Assembly (NCBI GenBank): GCA_964058805.1 | Contig: CAXKVV010000536.1 | Span: 1-32,830, forward strand | Length of the DNA stretch: 32,830 nucleotides | Source: Schoenoplectus triqueter | Taxonomy: Eukaryota; Streptophyta; Magnoliopsida; Poales; Cyperaceae | Direction of reading: 5' to 3' | Part shown: positions 11,871-21,440 of the stretch, in pieces | Position numbering within the stretch: position 1 is the first letter of the stretch | Layout of the letters: the number at the start of each line of letters is the position of its first letter | Program-made: the position numbers and the translations under genes | Notes under the pieces: generated by a model | What the model saw: only the letters and a program-made list of their open reading frames with translations | Databases searched by the model: none | What the model was told of the DNA's origin: nothing

Positions 11871-12278
11871 TGGAGATACCGTGAGCTTAAGCTCACGGAG
11901 GCCTTCCGTGAGCTTAACTCAAAAAACATATTAAATCATCTTGAAATTTTAATTTATCATTCTCATTAAATTCTTTATATAAAAATCTTGTGGGATGCAA
12001 AAATTTGGAGTGTTTTGAGTTTTTTAAGTCACCATTTTTAATTTTTTAAAATGATGTTCAAGTATTGAATATATTATTATTATTTTTAGAGCTGATTTTA
12101 AAAAATTAAAAACGGTGACTTAAAAAGCTCAAAACGCTCCAAATTTTTGCATCCCATGAGATTTTCATATAAAGAATTTAATGAGAATGATAAATTAAAA
12201 TTTTGAAATGATTTGATATGTTTTTTGAGTTAAGCTCACGGAAGGCCTCCGTGAGCTTAAGCTCACGGTATCTCCACT
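11869..12278. mobile_element. Foldback MITE C
   Basis: The 410-bp element has ends AGTGGAGATACCGTGAGC and GCTCACGGTATCTCCACT, which are exact complements. The palindrome GTGAGCTTAAGCTCAC occurs near both ends, at 11881-11896 and 12251-12266. Of this family, C has the best preserved ends. The inverted symmetry even extends outward into (GA)n(TA)n on the left and (CT)n(TA)n on the right. Confidence 0.85.
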
Positions 12279-12314
12279 CTCTCTCTCTCTCTCTATATAT
12301 ATAGAGAGAGAGAG

Positions 12315-12704
12315 AGTGTGTTTGTCTATTGTACTTCTAGTAGCACTTCGGACGAAACACTGTCAGTCTAAATTTTAATTTAAGTAGCTCAATAAAATCT
12401 TTATATCATAATCTTGTAGAATACTAATTTTTATCGTGTTTGAAGTTAGTTTACTATACTTAATGATTTTCAAAATGTAAATATTTTTGACATATAATTA
12501 TTATTATTATTTTAGGGCTATCTTTCAAAAATCATTAAACATAGTAAATTAATTTAAAATATGATAAAAATTAGTATTCTATATAAGCTTATGATATAAA
12601 CATTTTATGGAGATGTTTAAATTAAAATTTGGAGAATGAAAAATTAAAATTTGGATTGATAACATTTCGATCGAAGTGCTACTAGAAATACAATAGACAA
12701 ACTC
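12315..12704. mobile_element. Foldback MITE D
   Basis: About 390 bp. The left end reads AGTGTGTTTGTCTATTGTAC and the right end GTACAATAGACAAACTC-like on the opposite strand, with arms continuing through CACTTCGGACGAAAC. The subterminal dyads are GTACTTCTAGTAGCAC at 12331-12346 and GTGCTACTAGAAATAC at 12676-12691. The body differs from A-C in the arms, but the centre (ATTATTATTATTTTAGGGCT) is similar. The element is bounded by TA repeats. Confidence 0.8.
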
Positions 12705-12719
12705 ATATATATATATATA

Positions 12720-13099
12720 GTGAGGTTATGGTGCTTTGCAAAGTACAAAACCTCTTCTGCTTCGTGTCTGTATCTTGAATTTAAAATTTTAAATGGTCAA
12801 TCCAAACCATTGAACGTGATATTTATATTAAAATATTTTTAAAGATCAAATTTTATATATGTTTTTTTAGATAGACATAAAGTTTGTTGATTTACTAATT
12901 TCTGCACCATCCAAAAGTAGTGATTTTTTACCATCTAAATAATAGAGGAAAAAAAATAAAAAAATATAAAATTTGATTTTCAAAAATATTTCAATAAGAA
13001 AATTGTGTTCAAAGGTTTGGATCATCCATTTGAGCTTTTAAATTCGTGTTACGGATACGAAGCATGAGAGATTTTGTGCTTTGTTAAGCACCATAGCCT
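12720..13099. mobile_element. Foldback MITE E
   Basis: About 380 bp with imperfect inverted arms. The left end is TGAGGTTATGGTGCTTTGC and the right end TTAAGCACCATAGCC. Dyads GTGCTTTGCAAAGTAC (12731-12746) and GTGCTTTGTTAAGCAC (13076-13091) lie near the two ends. Inner arm words such as AAAATATAAAATTTGATTTT are repeated in inverted form. (TA)n lies on both sides. Confidence 0.75.
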
Positions 13100-13110
13100 A
13101 TATATATATA

Positions 13111-13510
13111 GTTTGGCTACGGTGCTACGCGTAGCACGGATGGCCCGTGTGCTACGGACCGTTTCTCCGTTTTCAAAGTTCAAATAATCGATCCGACCGG
13201 TCAAAATATTTTTCATATGAAAATCTAGTTGGGGACCAAATTTTATATTTTTTTTATTTTTTTTTTACTATTTTTAAGATAGCTAAAAAATCACTTGATT
13301 TAATTATTATGAGCCATTCAAAAGGAGTTATTTTCTAGCTATCTTAAAAAATAGTAAAAAAATTCTAAAAAAATATAAAATTTGGTCTCCAACTAGATTT
13401 TCATATGAAAAATATTTTGACCAGTCGGATCGATAATTTAAACTTTGAAAACGGAAAAACGATCCGTAGCACACAAGCCATTCGTGCTACGCATAGCACC
13501 GTAGCCAAAC
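13111..13510. mobile_element. Foldback MITE F
   Basis: The 400-bp element has strong ends GTTTGGCTACGGTGCTACGC and the complement GCATAGCACCGTAGCCAAAC. The arms extend through GATCCGACCGGTCAAAATAT and its complement. Dyads GTGCTACGCGTAGCAC (13122-13137, a perfect palindrome) and GTGCTACGCATAGCAC (13484-13499) mark the ends. A short frame at 13147-13338 lies in the arm and is not a gene. (TA)n is on the left and (CT)n(TA)n on the right. Confidence 0.85.
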
Positions 13511-13543
13511 TCCGTCTCTCTCTCTCTCTATATATATATATAT

Positions 13544-13966
13544 GAGGAGGGTTTCAATATCATAAATTTTGTATGCCACAAGATGTCACTAACTCATTTT
13601 TTAATTCATATTTTAAAATTTAAAACTCAAATTTTAAATCCAAACTGTTGATCTTATTAATTATTATGATAGATTTATGATACTAAAATTTTATGATTTT
13701 TAGAGTTCATTTGATACTAGATAAAATGAATGCATAAAAAATAATCAATCATAATTAACTAGATTTATTTATTTTGTTCTCATTTGATCTAGTATCAAAT
13801 GAACTTCAAAAATTATGAAATTTTTGGAGCATACATCTACCATATAAAATTAATAAGATCAATGGGTTGGATTTAAAATTTGAGTTTTAAATTTTAAAAT
13901 ATGAATTAAAAAATGAGTTTGTGGCATCTTATGACATACAAAACTTGTGGCATTGAAACACTCCTC
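13544..13966. mobile_element. Foldback MITE G (distinct family)
   Basis: About 423 bp. The left end GAGGAGGGTTTCAATATC mirrors the right end ATTGAAACACTCCTC. Arms include TGAGTTTTAAATTTTAAAAT and its complement, with TTTGATACTAGATAAAATGA near the centre. It lacks the GTGC...GCAC dyad seen in A-F, so I treat it as a separate family that landed in the same microsatellite landscape. Confidence 0.8.
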
Positions 13967-13996
13967 TCTCTCTCTCTCTCTGTCTCTGTCTCTCTG

Positions 13997-14033
<37 letters not shown>
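13967..14033. repeat. (CT)n(TA)n compound microsatellite
   Basis: A CT run interrupted by CTGT units, followed by TA units. It served as the insertion site of the hAT-like MITE that follows. Confidence 0.85.
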
Positions 14034-14472
14034 TAGGGGTGTCAATTCTTGACCCGACCCGACACGACACGACTCGAAGATAAATGGGTCTGGTATGGGT
14101 TCAACTTTTTGACCCGAATCGGATCGGATTGAGTTTGGGTCAACCCTACCCGATCCGATTAATTATATTTTTTGAAGTAATTTCATGATTTAGTACTAAT
14201 TAAAGCTTAAATATACACTAATTATATACTAATTAAGATTAATTATAAATTAATTAATATTTTATTGCTTAAAATTAAATAAAAATAATTAATAAATATT
14301 TAATTATTTTACACGGGTCGAGTCGGGTCGACCCATGACCCGTCGGGTCGGGTATGGGTCAAGATTTTTTGACTCGAATTTAATCGGGTCGGGTTCGGGT
14401 CGGGTCAAAAATAATAATAAAATAATATGACCCGACCCGAATCCGACCCGACCCGACCCATTGACACCCCTA
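14034..14472. mobile_element. hAT-like MITE rich in GACCCG/CGGGTC motifs
   Basis: The 439-bp element has terminal repeats TAGGGGTGTCAAT and ATTGACACCCCTA. The subterminal zones carry many GACCC/GGGTC words in opposite orientations around an AT-rich middle. Both flanks are ATATATAT (14026-14033 and 14473-14480), consistent with an 8-bp hAT target duplication, though the flank is low complexity. The AGGGGTGTCAA end is typical of plant non-autonomous hAT elements. It has no coding capacity. Confidence 0.78.
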
Positions 14473-14689
14473 ATATATATGATGCTATAGAAAATAAAAA
14501 AATATTATTATTTTGACATGAGATTTCATATTTCGAGGTTTCAACGGTCAATCTAAGTTGCTCAAGTGATTTTTTTTATGTCAAATCTTGTGAAATATTA
14601 AAATTTATAATTTTTTTAGCCTTCTAGTTATTTTTTAAATTATTTTTAAAAAATAGTCTTCTTTAACATTAGAAAATAGTTTATTTCAG

Positions 14690-14938
14690 GGTTGTTTTAT
14701 CATGACAGATGTATGTATCATAAAATTTTTTAATTTATATTTTAAAATTCGAGACTGGACTTAGCATTTAAATCTGATATTCTTAATTTTCACAATAGAT
14801 GTACGTTCATAAAGTTTCATAATTTTTGGAGCTCATTTCATATTAGATTAAATGATAATAAAATAAATAAATCTAGTTATCTATGATTGATTATTTTTTA
14901 TACATTTATTTTATTATTATTTGATCTAGTATGAAAAC
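14690..14938. mobile_element. Decayed partial copy of MITE G family
   Basis: This stretch shares ordered words with MITE G, including TCATAATTTTTGGAGC, TGATTGATTATTTTTTA and ATTTGATCTAGTAT, but lacks one terminal arm and has many substitutions. It indicates an older insertion of the same family. Confidence 0.55.
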
Positions 14939-16620
14939 CTTCTCATTAATAAATTCTTTAGTTATGTTTTCCTCCCACTGTAATTTTGGATTTGATTTTC
15001 AGCCCGTAATGACTATGTGGTTGTTTCTCCTGCTCTGTTTTAAGTTTGTTTCAATGATATTAGGGTTTTGTAGTTTACATATTTATTGTGAATATTGTAA
15101 TGTATTTTTTAATCTAATATTTTCTTTCCAACTTTTAACATTATTAAAAAGTATTACTGTCAAAGGGCAGCTCAAGAAAATGATGAAATCAGCAGCTCAA
15201 GAAAATGAACAAACAGAGACATCAGTGAATTAAAAGAGTTCATTTAATACCAATCTTCATTTTAAATGATAAGATTAGCAGCTCAAGAGAAAAATAAAAA
15301 TAAAAAGGGTTAAACAGACATTAGTGAATTAAAAGAGTTCAATTAATATCACAATGACATACTATTTTTCCATTTAGCAAGTGTAGTAAAGTTAAAATAG
15401 AGTAAAAAATTAAAACACATTAAATCAGTGGTACTTAATAATAGTGAATTAAATAGATAAAATAGTTTATGTAAAAAATGTTGAAAGAAAAAAATTTGGT
15501 GACTTAACTTTGAAGCAACTATGAAAGTGTTTTAACTTTTCGCCACCTTAAATTATTTTCTTTTGATACTTTAAAATGCTTTAAAGTGTTTATTACACTT
15601 CTACTATAATCGGGGATGTAATCTAAGTAGATGTCAGCTGACGTTCGAACACCCTCTTGGTGTATTGAAAAATAAAAGTTATCCTTTTTATGCATTAAAA
15701 AATAATTTTTTAATCCGAACATTCTCTTTTAACACTTTACCAATCATTTATATTTTGGCACCGGACTATAACTAATAGTTTTCTACGATGACCTTTTCAA
15801 TTTTACAGTTTTGTACGGGAAACTGTAGAAAGTAGGTGTCAGCTTTCTTGTCTTACATTAGTTGAGGACATAAGTTGGTGATATATTTTTTTGGTTTATG
15901 ATCTATCATAAAGTTGCCAACATCATTTGATCTATTAAATCCATCAAAAGAGATAGATGAAAATGTATAATGTGACTGAACTACAATTCTATACTTGTTC
16001 AAAAGAGAATGGATACTCAGATTTAATTTTAATTAGAACTAATTTCTTAATTTAACCCTTTTGATAGTTATTTTTCTTACAGAATCAATGAAGTACTCTT
16101 TTGATCAGCTACAAAGATTCGATGCAATTGCTTTCATGACAGAGGAGGGAGGTGCATTACTGGTCTCATGTATGAAAATCATTTGCATTTTTCAGTTTAA
16201 TTGTGTTTTATGAGTATAAATAATTGGGATATTTCCTACATTAGATGGAATATCGTGCATGTTCTCACAACATAAGTTAAAATGATATTAATTTGTCAAT
16301 TTTGGTTATAAGAAAAATTTATTAGTGATAGGAGGGGCAAAATTAAATAAGATATTCTTGGCTCAGTTCAGAGTATGTCTACTTTTCAAAAATTTTGTCT
16401 CCGTTCAGTATGGATTGAGGTTTGTCTTAGTTTTAGGTTAGGACAAAAGAAAGACATTCCAGTGCTTTTTAGGATCCCATTGTTTTCTCGTGTATAAATC
16501 AGCCCCTGTTTCTAGTTATTTGATGATCGAAAACCTGACCAAAATCCCAACTCTTTTGTGCCTAGATATTAGCTATTTTATCTTTTGTTGCCATGAACTT
16601 TTTTGCTGTAACTTTTGTAG
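14939..16620. other. AT-rich stretch, no gene; short direct repeats
   Basis: No protein is recognisable. A 100-codon plus-strand frame at 14931-15233 is hydrophobic and low complexity, and starts inside the MITE G remnant, so I do not call it. AGCAGCTCAAGAAAATGA-type words recur near 15167, 15191 and 15277, and GTGAATTAAAAGAGTTCA recurs near 15224 and 15325, showing a small local duplication. A splice-like AG followed by a short open stretch at about 16084-16170 could be a relic 5' exon of the deaminase pseudogene, but there is no homology to prove it. Confidence 0.5.
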
Positions 16621-18075
16621 ATGAAAAGGACTTCTGAATCTGATTCAAAGATTATAAACAAATTCAAGGCTCTTGCACTAGAGCAGGTAGGCCAAACTAA
16701 AGATCTTTTAGCACATTCTTTTTGGTTTAGAAATGTGCAATTCAACTCTTTTATTGTTATTATTTTATTTTATTTTTTGTCACAGTTCATTCATTGTAAG
16801 AAATTCAACACCATATTTCTCATCCCTTTTTGCAGGCCAAGTGTGCTTTCGACAACCTTGAAGTCCCAATTGGATATTAATGTTTGACTTATTTATTTTT
16901 TTTGCTCTGATTTTATATACTTTTTTAAACTAACAATTTCAGATTTCTTTTGTAGGTGTTTGCTAGTAGAGGATGGTAAAGCTATAGCCACTGGCTACAA
17001 CAAAACCATCTGACATATGCAATACTGGCACGATAATTGGTGGGAAGAGCATTGATCAATGCCAGAAAGGCACAGGGGATGGACAGTGGACGAGAAATGG
17101 GTAATGTGCACCTCACTCAAGAGCAGGATCAGGTTCAGTGGACGAGAGATGCAACTCTCAAATTTTTAGTGAAATCAGCTTACCGTTTCAGTACTGAAAC
17201 GCCAAACACCAGTAGTGAAATAAGCAGGCTATGGGAGATAAAAAGCTCCACTTCAAGTGCAAGTCTTCGCGTGGCTGTTACTGCGGAACAAGCTGCTTAC
17301 AGCAGAAGTTATGCAGAACAGGGGATGGACAGTGGTCAGTATGTGCTATATGTGCCGGCAGGAAAATGAAACGGTGTCCCATATGTTCAGCGACTGCATC
17401 TTTGCAAGGCAACTAAGAAACTATATAGCTGATTCAATGCCAACATCCTACAACACCCTGTGCAAAATACAAAACATCAAGCTTTCCCAATGAAATATTA
17501 ACGGGTAACCATGAGATGTGTTGGAAGCAACTGGAAGTAACAACCAATTTCATCATATGGCGTGGGCGATGCAGATGAATTTCTCTGACAGAACAAAAGG
17601 GTTGGTGGAAATGGCGCGTGAGATAAATCAAGAGATGAAATACTGGTTCAAAACATAATCATCATTGAGGGTAATGTTGATGTAACTAACCGGGCATGTA
17701 TATATTCTCTTTCTGTGTGTAATTACTGAAACTGCTGATCACAATTTGTGATCAAATTAATGAAATTTACGGGCTTGACCCGTAACTTTTCCTCAAAAAA
17801 AAATTTTAAGCTATGCTCTCACATTTGATATTTAAAAGAATGAAAATCTTTTCCTTTCTCCTCTAATGGTATCACCTTCAATGAACTATTTGTTTCTCCC
17901 TTGTTTTTTCAGGCTACTATAGACACGCAGAAATGGAAGCAATTGATACTTTATTTGTGAAATGGCAGAAATAAGGTCTCATGGTAAATCTCAAGTGGTG
18001 CAAAAATCCTCTAATTGTTTTCTTTATGTTACTTCTGAACCATGCATTATGTGCGCAATGGCTCTATCCATACTG
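16621..18075 (+). pseudogene. TAD2: tRNA-specific adenosine deaminase TAD2/ADAT2 pseudogene
   Basis: Known: TAD2 is the catalytic partner in the heterodimer that converts the wobble adenosine A34 of tRNAs to inosine. Seen: exon-like pieces 16621-16686 (ending KALALEQ), 16836-16873 (AKCAFDNLEVPIG), 16956-17007 (CLLVEDGKAIATGYNKT) and 17913-18075, which holds the zinc-site HAEMEAID (His codon at 17924) and SEPCIMCAMALSIL (18040-18054 for PCIMC). Lesions: the splice donor after 16873 reads AT instead of GT; a stop follows NKT; two extra bases lie between AT and RHAE; a stop follows KWQK; there is a frame change before VTSEP; and the C-terminal exons are absent. Introns are kept, so this is a duplicated gene fragment rather than a retrocopy. 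A LINE lies in the third intron region. Confidence 0.82.
17020..17803 (+). mobile_element. 5'-truncated LINE fragment with RT zinc-binding domain and poly(A)
   Basis: The segment carries the C-terminal zinc-binding region found after reverse transcriptase in plant LINEs. VKSAYRF lies near 17170-17190, then VFAWLLLRNKLLTAEVM and CYMCRQENETVSHMFSDC (17257-17400). A 1-bp insertion in an A run at about 17236 breaks the frame between the two halves. The 3' end is a short UTR finishing in nine A residues at 17795-17803. The 5' boundary is approximate, and I could not find a convincing target duplication. GGGGATGGACAGTGG occurs twice (about 17077 and 17319), suggesting an internal rearrangement. The element is inactive. 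Confidence 0.8.
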
Positions 18076-19066
18076 GTTAGGTATTAATTTCACCAATTTC
18101 TTAACTTATAAATCTTGGTATATCAAAATATATAATTGGTCTCCATATTTTTTTAGAGAAAGATGAGAATCTAGCTCACAAATTTCATTTTGTGCTCATG
18201 AAGAATTGAACACATAATTTTCATCCTAGTTAGCTATAACTTGAACTACTAGGTCATTTGCAATTGGTCTCCTTATTTAATCATATGTAGGTATAAAAAG
18301 GTGTTTTTTTTATGGATGCGCTAATGATAAATTAGGTGGATATCTGTACACAAGTGTGAAGCTGACAACAAGTTTAGGCAAGTGTATATTAATATAGGAT
18401 AAACCCAAATGAGATGGTAAAAGAAGGTAGATCTTTGATATTTCAAATTTTCTGGTCAAGTTGATTCAGCCAAGTCAGGTGGATTCTCCAGGTTGGATCA
18501 ATCTTGCTAACACCAGGTGTTGAGTCATAGTGTAATTATGTTTTGGAATTTGCATCAATCAGATTCAGTCATTTGGTTTGAAGGTAATTGTTACTTTCAT
18601 TTGATATTGCATGTCACTTCAATTTGATATTGCAAAACAATATTGTTATGGATATGAATAACAATGCATATATATATATATCTTAATTATGCAGATAAAG
18701 TGTTTCATTATGTATTGATTTTTATTTGTGCATGTAAATTGTGTTCATATTAAATTTTAATTGTGTCATTGACCTATTATGCATTTTAATTCAGTTGTTA
18801 CTGTAGTTGTTTACTTCATCTTAAGTTATATATATATTTTTTTGCTGATAAAAACCAACCTTAAGTCCTGAAGACTAATGAATTTTCCCCCACACTTTTT
18901 GCAGAATTGGTCATTAAGAAGAAGTTTCTGTTAGATTCAGTAACTAGAACAAACTTGGAGTTTCTTGTATTTTCATTAGTAATGATTTTGTGAAATATTT
19001 GGTTGATTTTACAATAGCTGAAATTCATGCATTATGGTACTTGATCCATTTTATAATAGCTATAAT
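18076..19066. other. AT-rich region downstream of the TAD2 pseudogene, no gene
   Basis: I searched for the missing TAD2 exons (the FGGCGS region and the C-terminus) and did not find them. There is one ordinary TA microsatellite near 18668-18681. No other feature is supported. Confidence 0.5.
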
Positions 19067-19400
19067 AGATTATCTATATAATAAATCGTTGGAGTGTATA
19101 AATAAATAACGATGCGCATAATAGGTGAATTACCGTGCATCATACTTGAATTAATGTTTGTTCAAAATGTTTTCTAGATTATCTACATAATAAAAAATTA
19201 AATGCACAAATATAAATAACAATGTGCATATTACTTGAATTACTGTGCATACATTAATGAGTTTCTTCAAAATGTTTTGTAGATTATCTACAAAATAATT
19301 TTACTGCATAAATATAAATAACAACGTGCATAATACTTGAATTATAATCATAGAAAACTACATTTGTCCGGAATGAAAATAAAGAAAATTATCTGCATAA
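19067..19400. repeat. Degenerate tandem repeat, 105-109 bp units
   Basis: Units start with AGATTATCTA at 19067, 19176 and 19281. Each contains AAATAACRATGYGCATAAT and TTCAAAATGTTTT-type words. A fourth, partial unit begins near 19386 (AATTATCTGCATAATAT). Divergence between units is high, so this is an old local amplification. Confidence 0.7.
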
Positions 19401-19669
19401 TATAAGTACTTATGTGCATAAATATAATTAACTCTATTAAAGATAATTGAATTAATTTGCATTATAATAGAACAATTAAATATGAGGAATAAAAATAGAA
19501 TCAATATGTTTCTTGGAAAAAGTACCAAATTTACTTGAAAATTTTTGTGTCGCCTTTTAATTTTCTGGTCTAAATTTTTCTTGAAAAAAATTGCTTAGAC
19601 CGAGTCAACGGAATTGGATTAATAGAAGCGCGCAGGATCAGAAGACGCTGTCGCTGAGGGGCGTGTACG

Positions 19670-19979
19670 TAGGGCTGTCAATAAATTCAGTTTTGATCGC
19701 GTTTCGTTTCGTTTTGTGGTAACAAAAACGAAACGGTTGACGAAATGAATTTCTGTTTCGCGTAAAGAACAAAACGGTTAACGAAACGGTATTTTTCATT
19801 TCGTTAAGAGTATTTTAGTGTAAAATACACGAAATTTCGTGTTTCGTTCCATTTCGTAATAAACGAAACGGTTAACGAAACGATTTTCTGTTTCGTTTAT
19901 TAAACAAAACTGTTTTCTATTTCGTTTATTAAACGAAACGGTACTGTTTTGTCACCGTTTCAACCGTTTGACGGCCCTA
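19670..19979. mobile_element. hAT-type MITE with perfect 8-bp target duplication
   Basis: The 310-bp element has ends TAGGGCTGTCAA and TTTGACGGCCCTA. It is flanked by an exact duplication, CGTGTACG, at 19662-19669 and 19980-19987. The interior is built from repeated CGAAACGG/CGTTTCG and GGTTAACGAAACG words. The 8-bp duplication and the AGGGCTGTCAA end fit the hAT superfamily. A frame at 19949-20212 starts inside the element and runs out through the flank; it is not a credible gene. Confidence 0.88.
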
Positions 19980-19987
19980 CGTGTACG

Positions 19988-20663
19988 CATATTGACCGGT
20001 CAACACAATCCATTATCGACTTGCGTATTGAATTAATGAATTGTGTATCGGCTCCCTTTTGGAAATCGTTCATGGGTCATTTCGTTCATTATATAGTTTA
20101 TAAAAGTTATAAGGACTTGGGGCTTGTTCGGGCATTGGTGGAAAATTTATGTTATACGGATACGGATGCAGTGATATATCACATATTGCATAAGTCAGAA
20201 GATGCATGTTAAAAATTGAGTTTTAGATAATAAATTTAAATGTCTAGAATGTAACTGTCACGGACTGCATAATTCAGGAGATACTTAAAGAATAATTTAT
20301 CACACTCAAAGGTTAAAAAGTTTGAGCTATAAAAATATTAGTCCGGGCAACCACTGAATAATCTTTTTTTTTATATTTAGTGTAATAAAAAAAAATTTCT
20401 CTTCAGCCCACATATTCCCAATTCTTTGACCAAGCACCCTATTTCACTGAAGCAACTTTCTTCCTTTGAGGTGGTCTTTTCTCATTCCACGCCTGATATT
20501 ACCCCTTTTAAAATTAAAAAGCTTTCAACTACTATTTTCTTATTTTTATATGTTACCTCAAAAATTGTTTGCAAAGAAACCTAGGACGTCCTACTCATTG
20601 ATAAATAAAATGATATTAATATATTATGATGTCGTTGATATGAGAAATTATTAATGTAATATA
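19988..20663. other. AT-rich intergenic stretch, no gene
   Basis: No domain, exon pair or transposon end was recognisable. The sequence next to the MITE (CGCATATTGACCGGTCAAC) is locally GC-richer than its surroundings. Confidence 0.45.
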
Positions 20664-21070
20664 GAGTTAAGCTATGATGCTACGCGTAGTTAATGATCAA
20701 ATTTGCTACAGACTAAAAAATATATTAAATCATCTTCAAATCTTGATTTATGAGTCACAATAAATTATTTATATCAAAATATGATTGAATATTAATTTTT
20801 CTATTTTTCTGATTTTATAAGTATTAGTTTTGAATTTTTAAAAATGACCTAGACAATATATATTATTTTATTATGATTATTGAATCATTTTAAAAAATCC
20901 AAAACTAATACTTAGAAAATTCAAAAAATAGAATTTTTTTTTATATCCTATCATATTTTGATATAAAAATTTTATTGAGATTCATAAATCAAGATTTGAA
21001 AATGATTTACTTATATTTTTGAGTATGTAACAAATTTGATCATTAACTGGGACGATAACTTTAACTATGT
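20664..21070. mobile_element. Foldback MITE I, related to the A-F group
   Basis: About 407 bp. The left end is GAGTTAAGCTATGATGCTAC and the right end carries GATAACTTTAACTATGTAC. Both arms share TTAATGATCAAATTTG and its complement, and AATATATTAAATCATCTTC resembles MITEs B and C. The dyad ATGCTACGCGTAGTTA is at 20677-20692. TA-rich flanks lie on both sides. It is separated from the main cluster by about 6 kb. Confidence 0.75.
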
Positions 21071-21281
21071 ACTATATATACATATAAAGGCTTGACGACT
21101 GCCAGTGATCTTTTTCCCATTTCTGTTGGTGAGCTCGCTGTCGCTATCAAGCTGTATATTCATAAAAAAAGTGAAAGAGACGGACAGAGTATAGATAGGG
21201 TTGAGCATGTTGTTAGAATATGACTGTCACGATTATTAGAGATAAACATCAACAGTAGTTTGATTGAGAATGGCTATTAGT

Positions 21282-21440
21282 CAGGGGGGCGGATTCAAGA
21301 TAGGCGCTAGCTGGCGCCCGTGCACCCCTTTCGGTTCACTGAAAAATAAAAATTATATGATAAAAAAATATTTTTTTTTACTTGAATATTCTATTTATTT
21401 AAACCGGACACTCTATTAATCGTTTCTGGCTCCGACCCTG
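21282..21440. mobile_element. Short hAT-type MITE (CAGGGG ends)
   Basis: The 159-bp element begins CAGGGGGGCGGATTC and ends CTGGCTCCGACCCTG, the usual form of plant hAT non-autonomous elements. It is flanked by CTATTAGT (21274-21281) and CTATTAGC (21441-21448), a 7/8 match for an 8-bp target duplication. It has no coding potential. Confidence 0.8.

Noticed and set aside
13147..13338. 63-codon plus-strand frame
   Set aside because: It sits in one arm of foldback element F and arises from AT-rich repeat DNA.
14931..15233. 100-codon hydrophobic plus-strand frame that might be a small membrane protein
   Set aside because: It starts inside a MITE remnant, has low-complexity content and no promoter or homologue that I recognise.
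18901..18960. AG followed by a short open stretch (LVIKKKFLLDSV-like) as a possible last TAD2 exon
   Set aside because: It does not resemble the TAD2 C-terminal region and lacks the expected glycine-rich motif.
19949..20212. 87-codon plus-strand frame
   Set aside because: It starts inside the hAT MITE and crosses its end and target duplication, so it cannot be a conserved gene.
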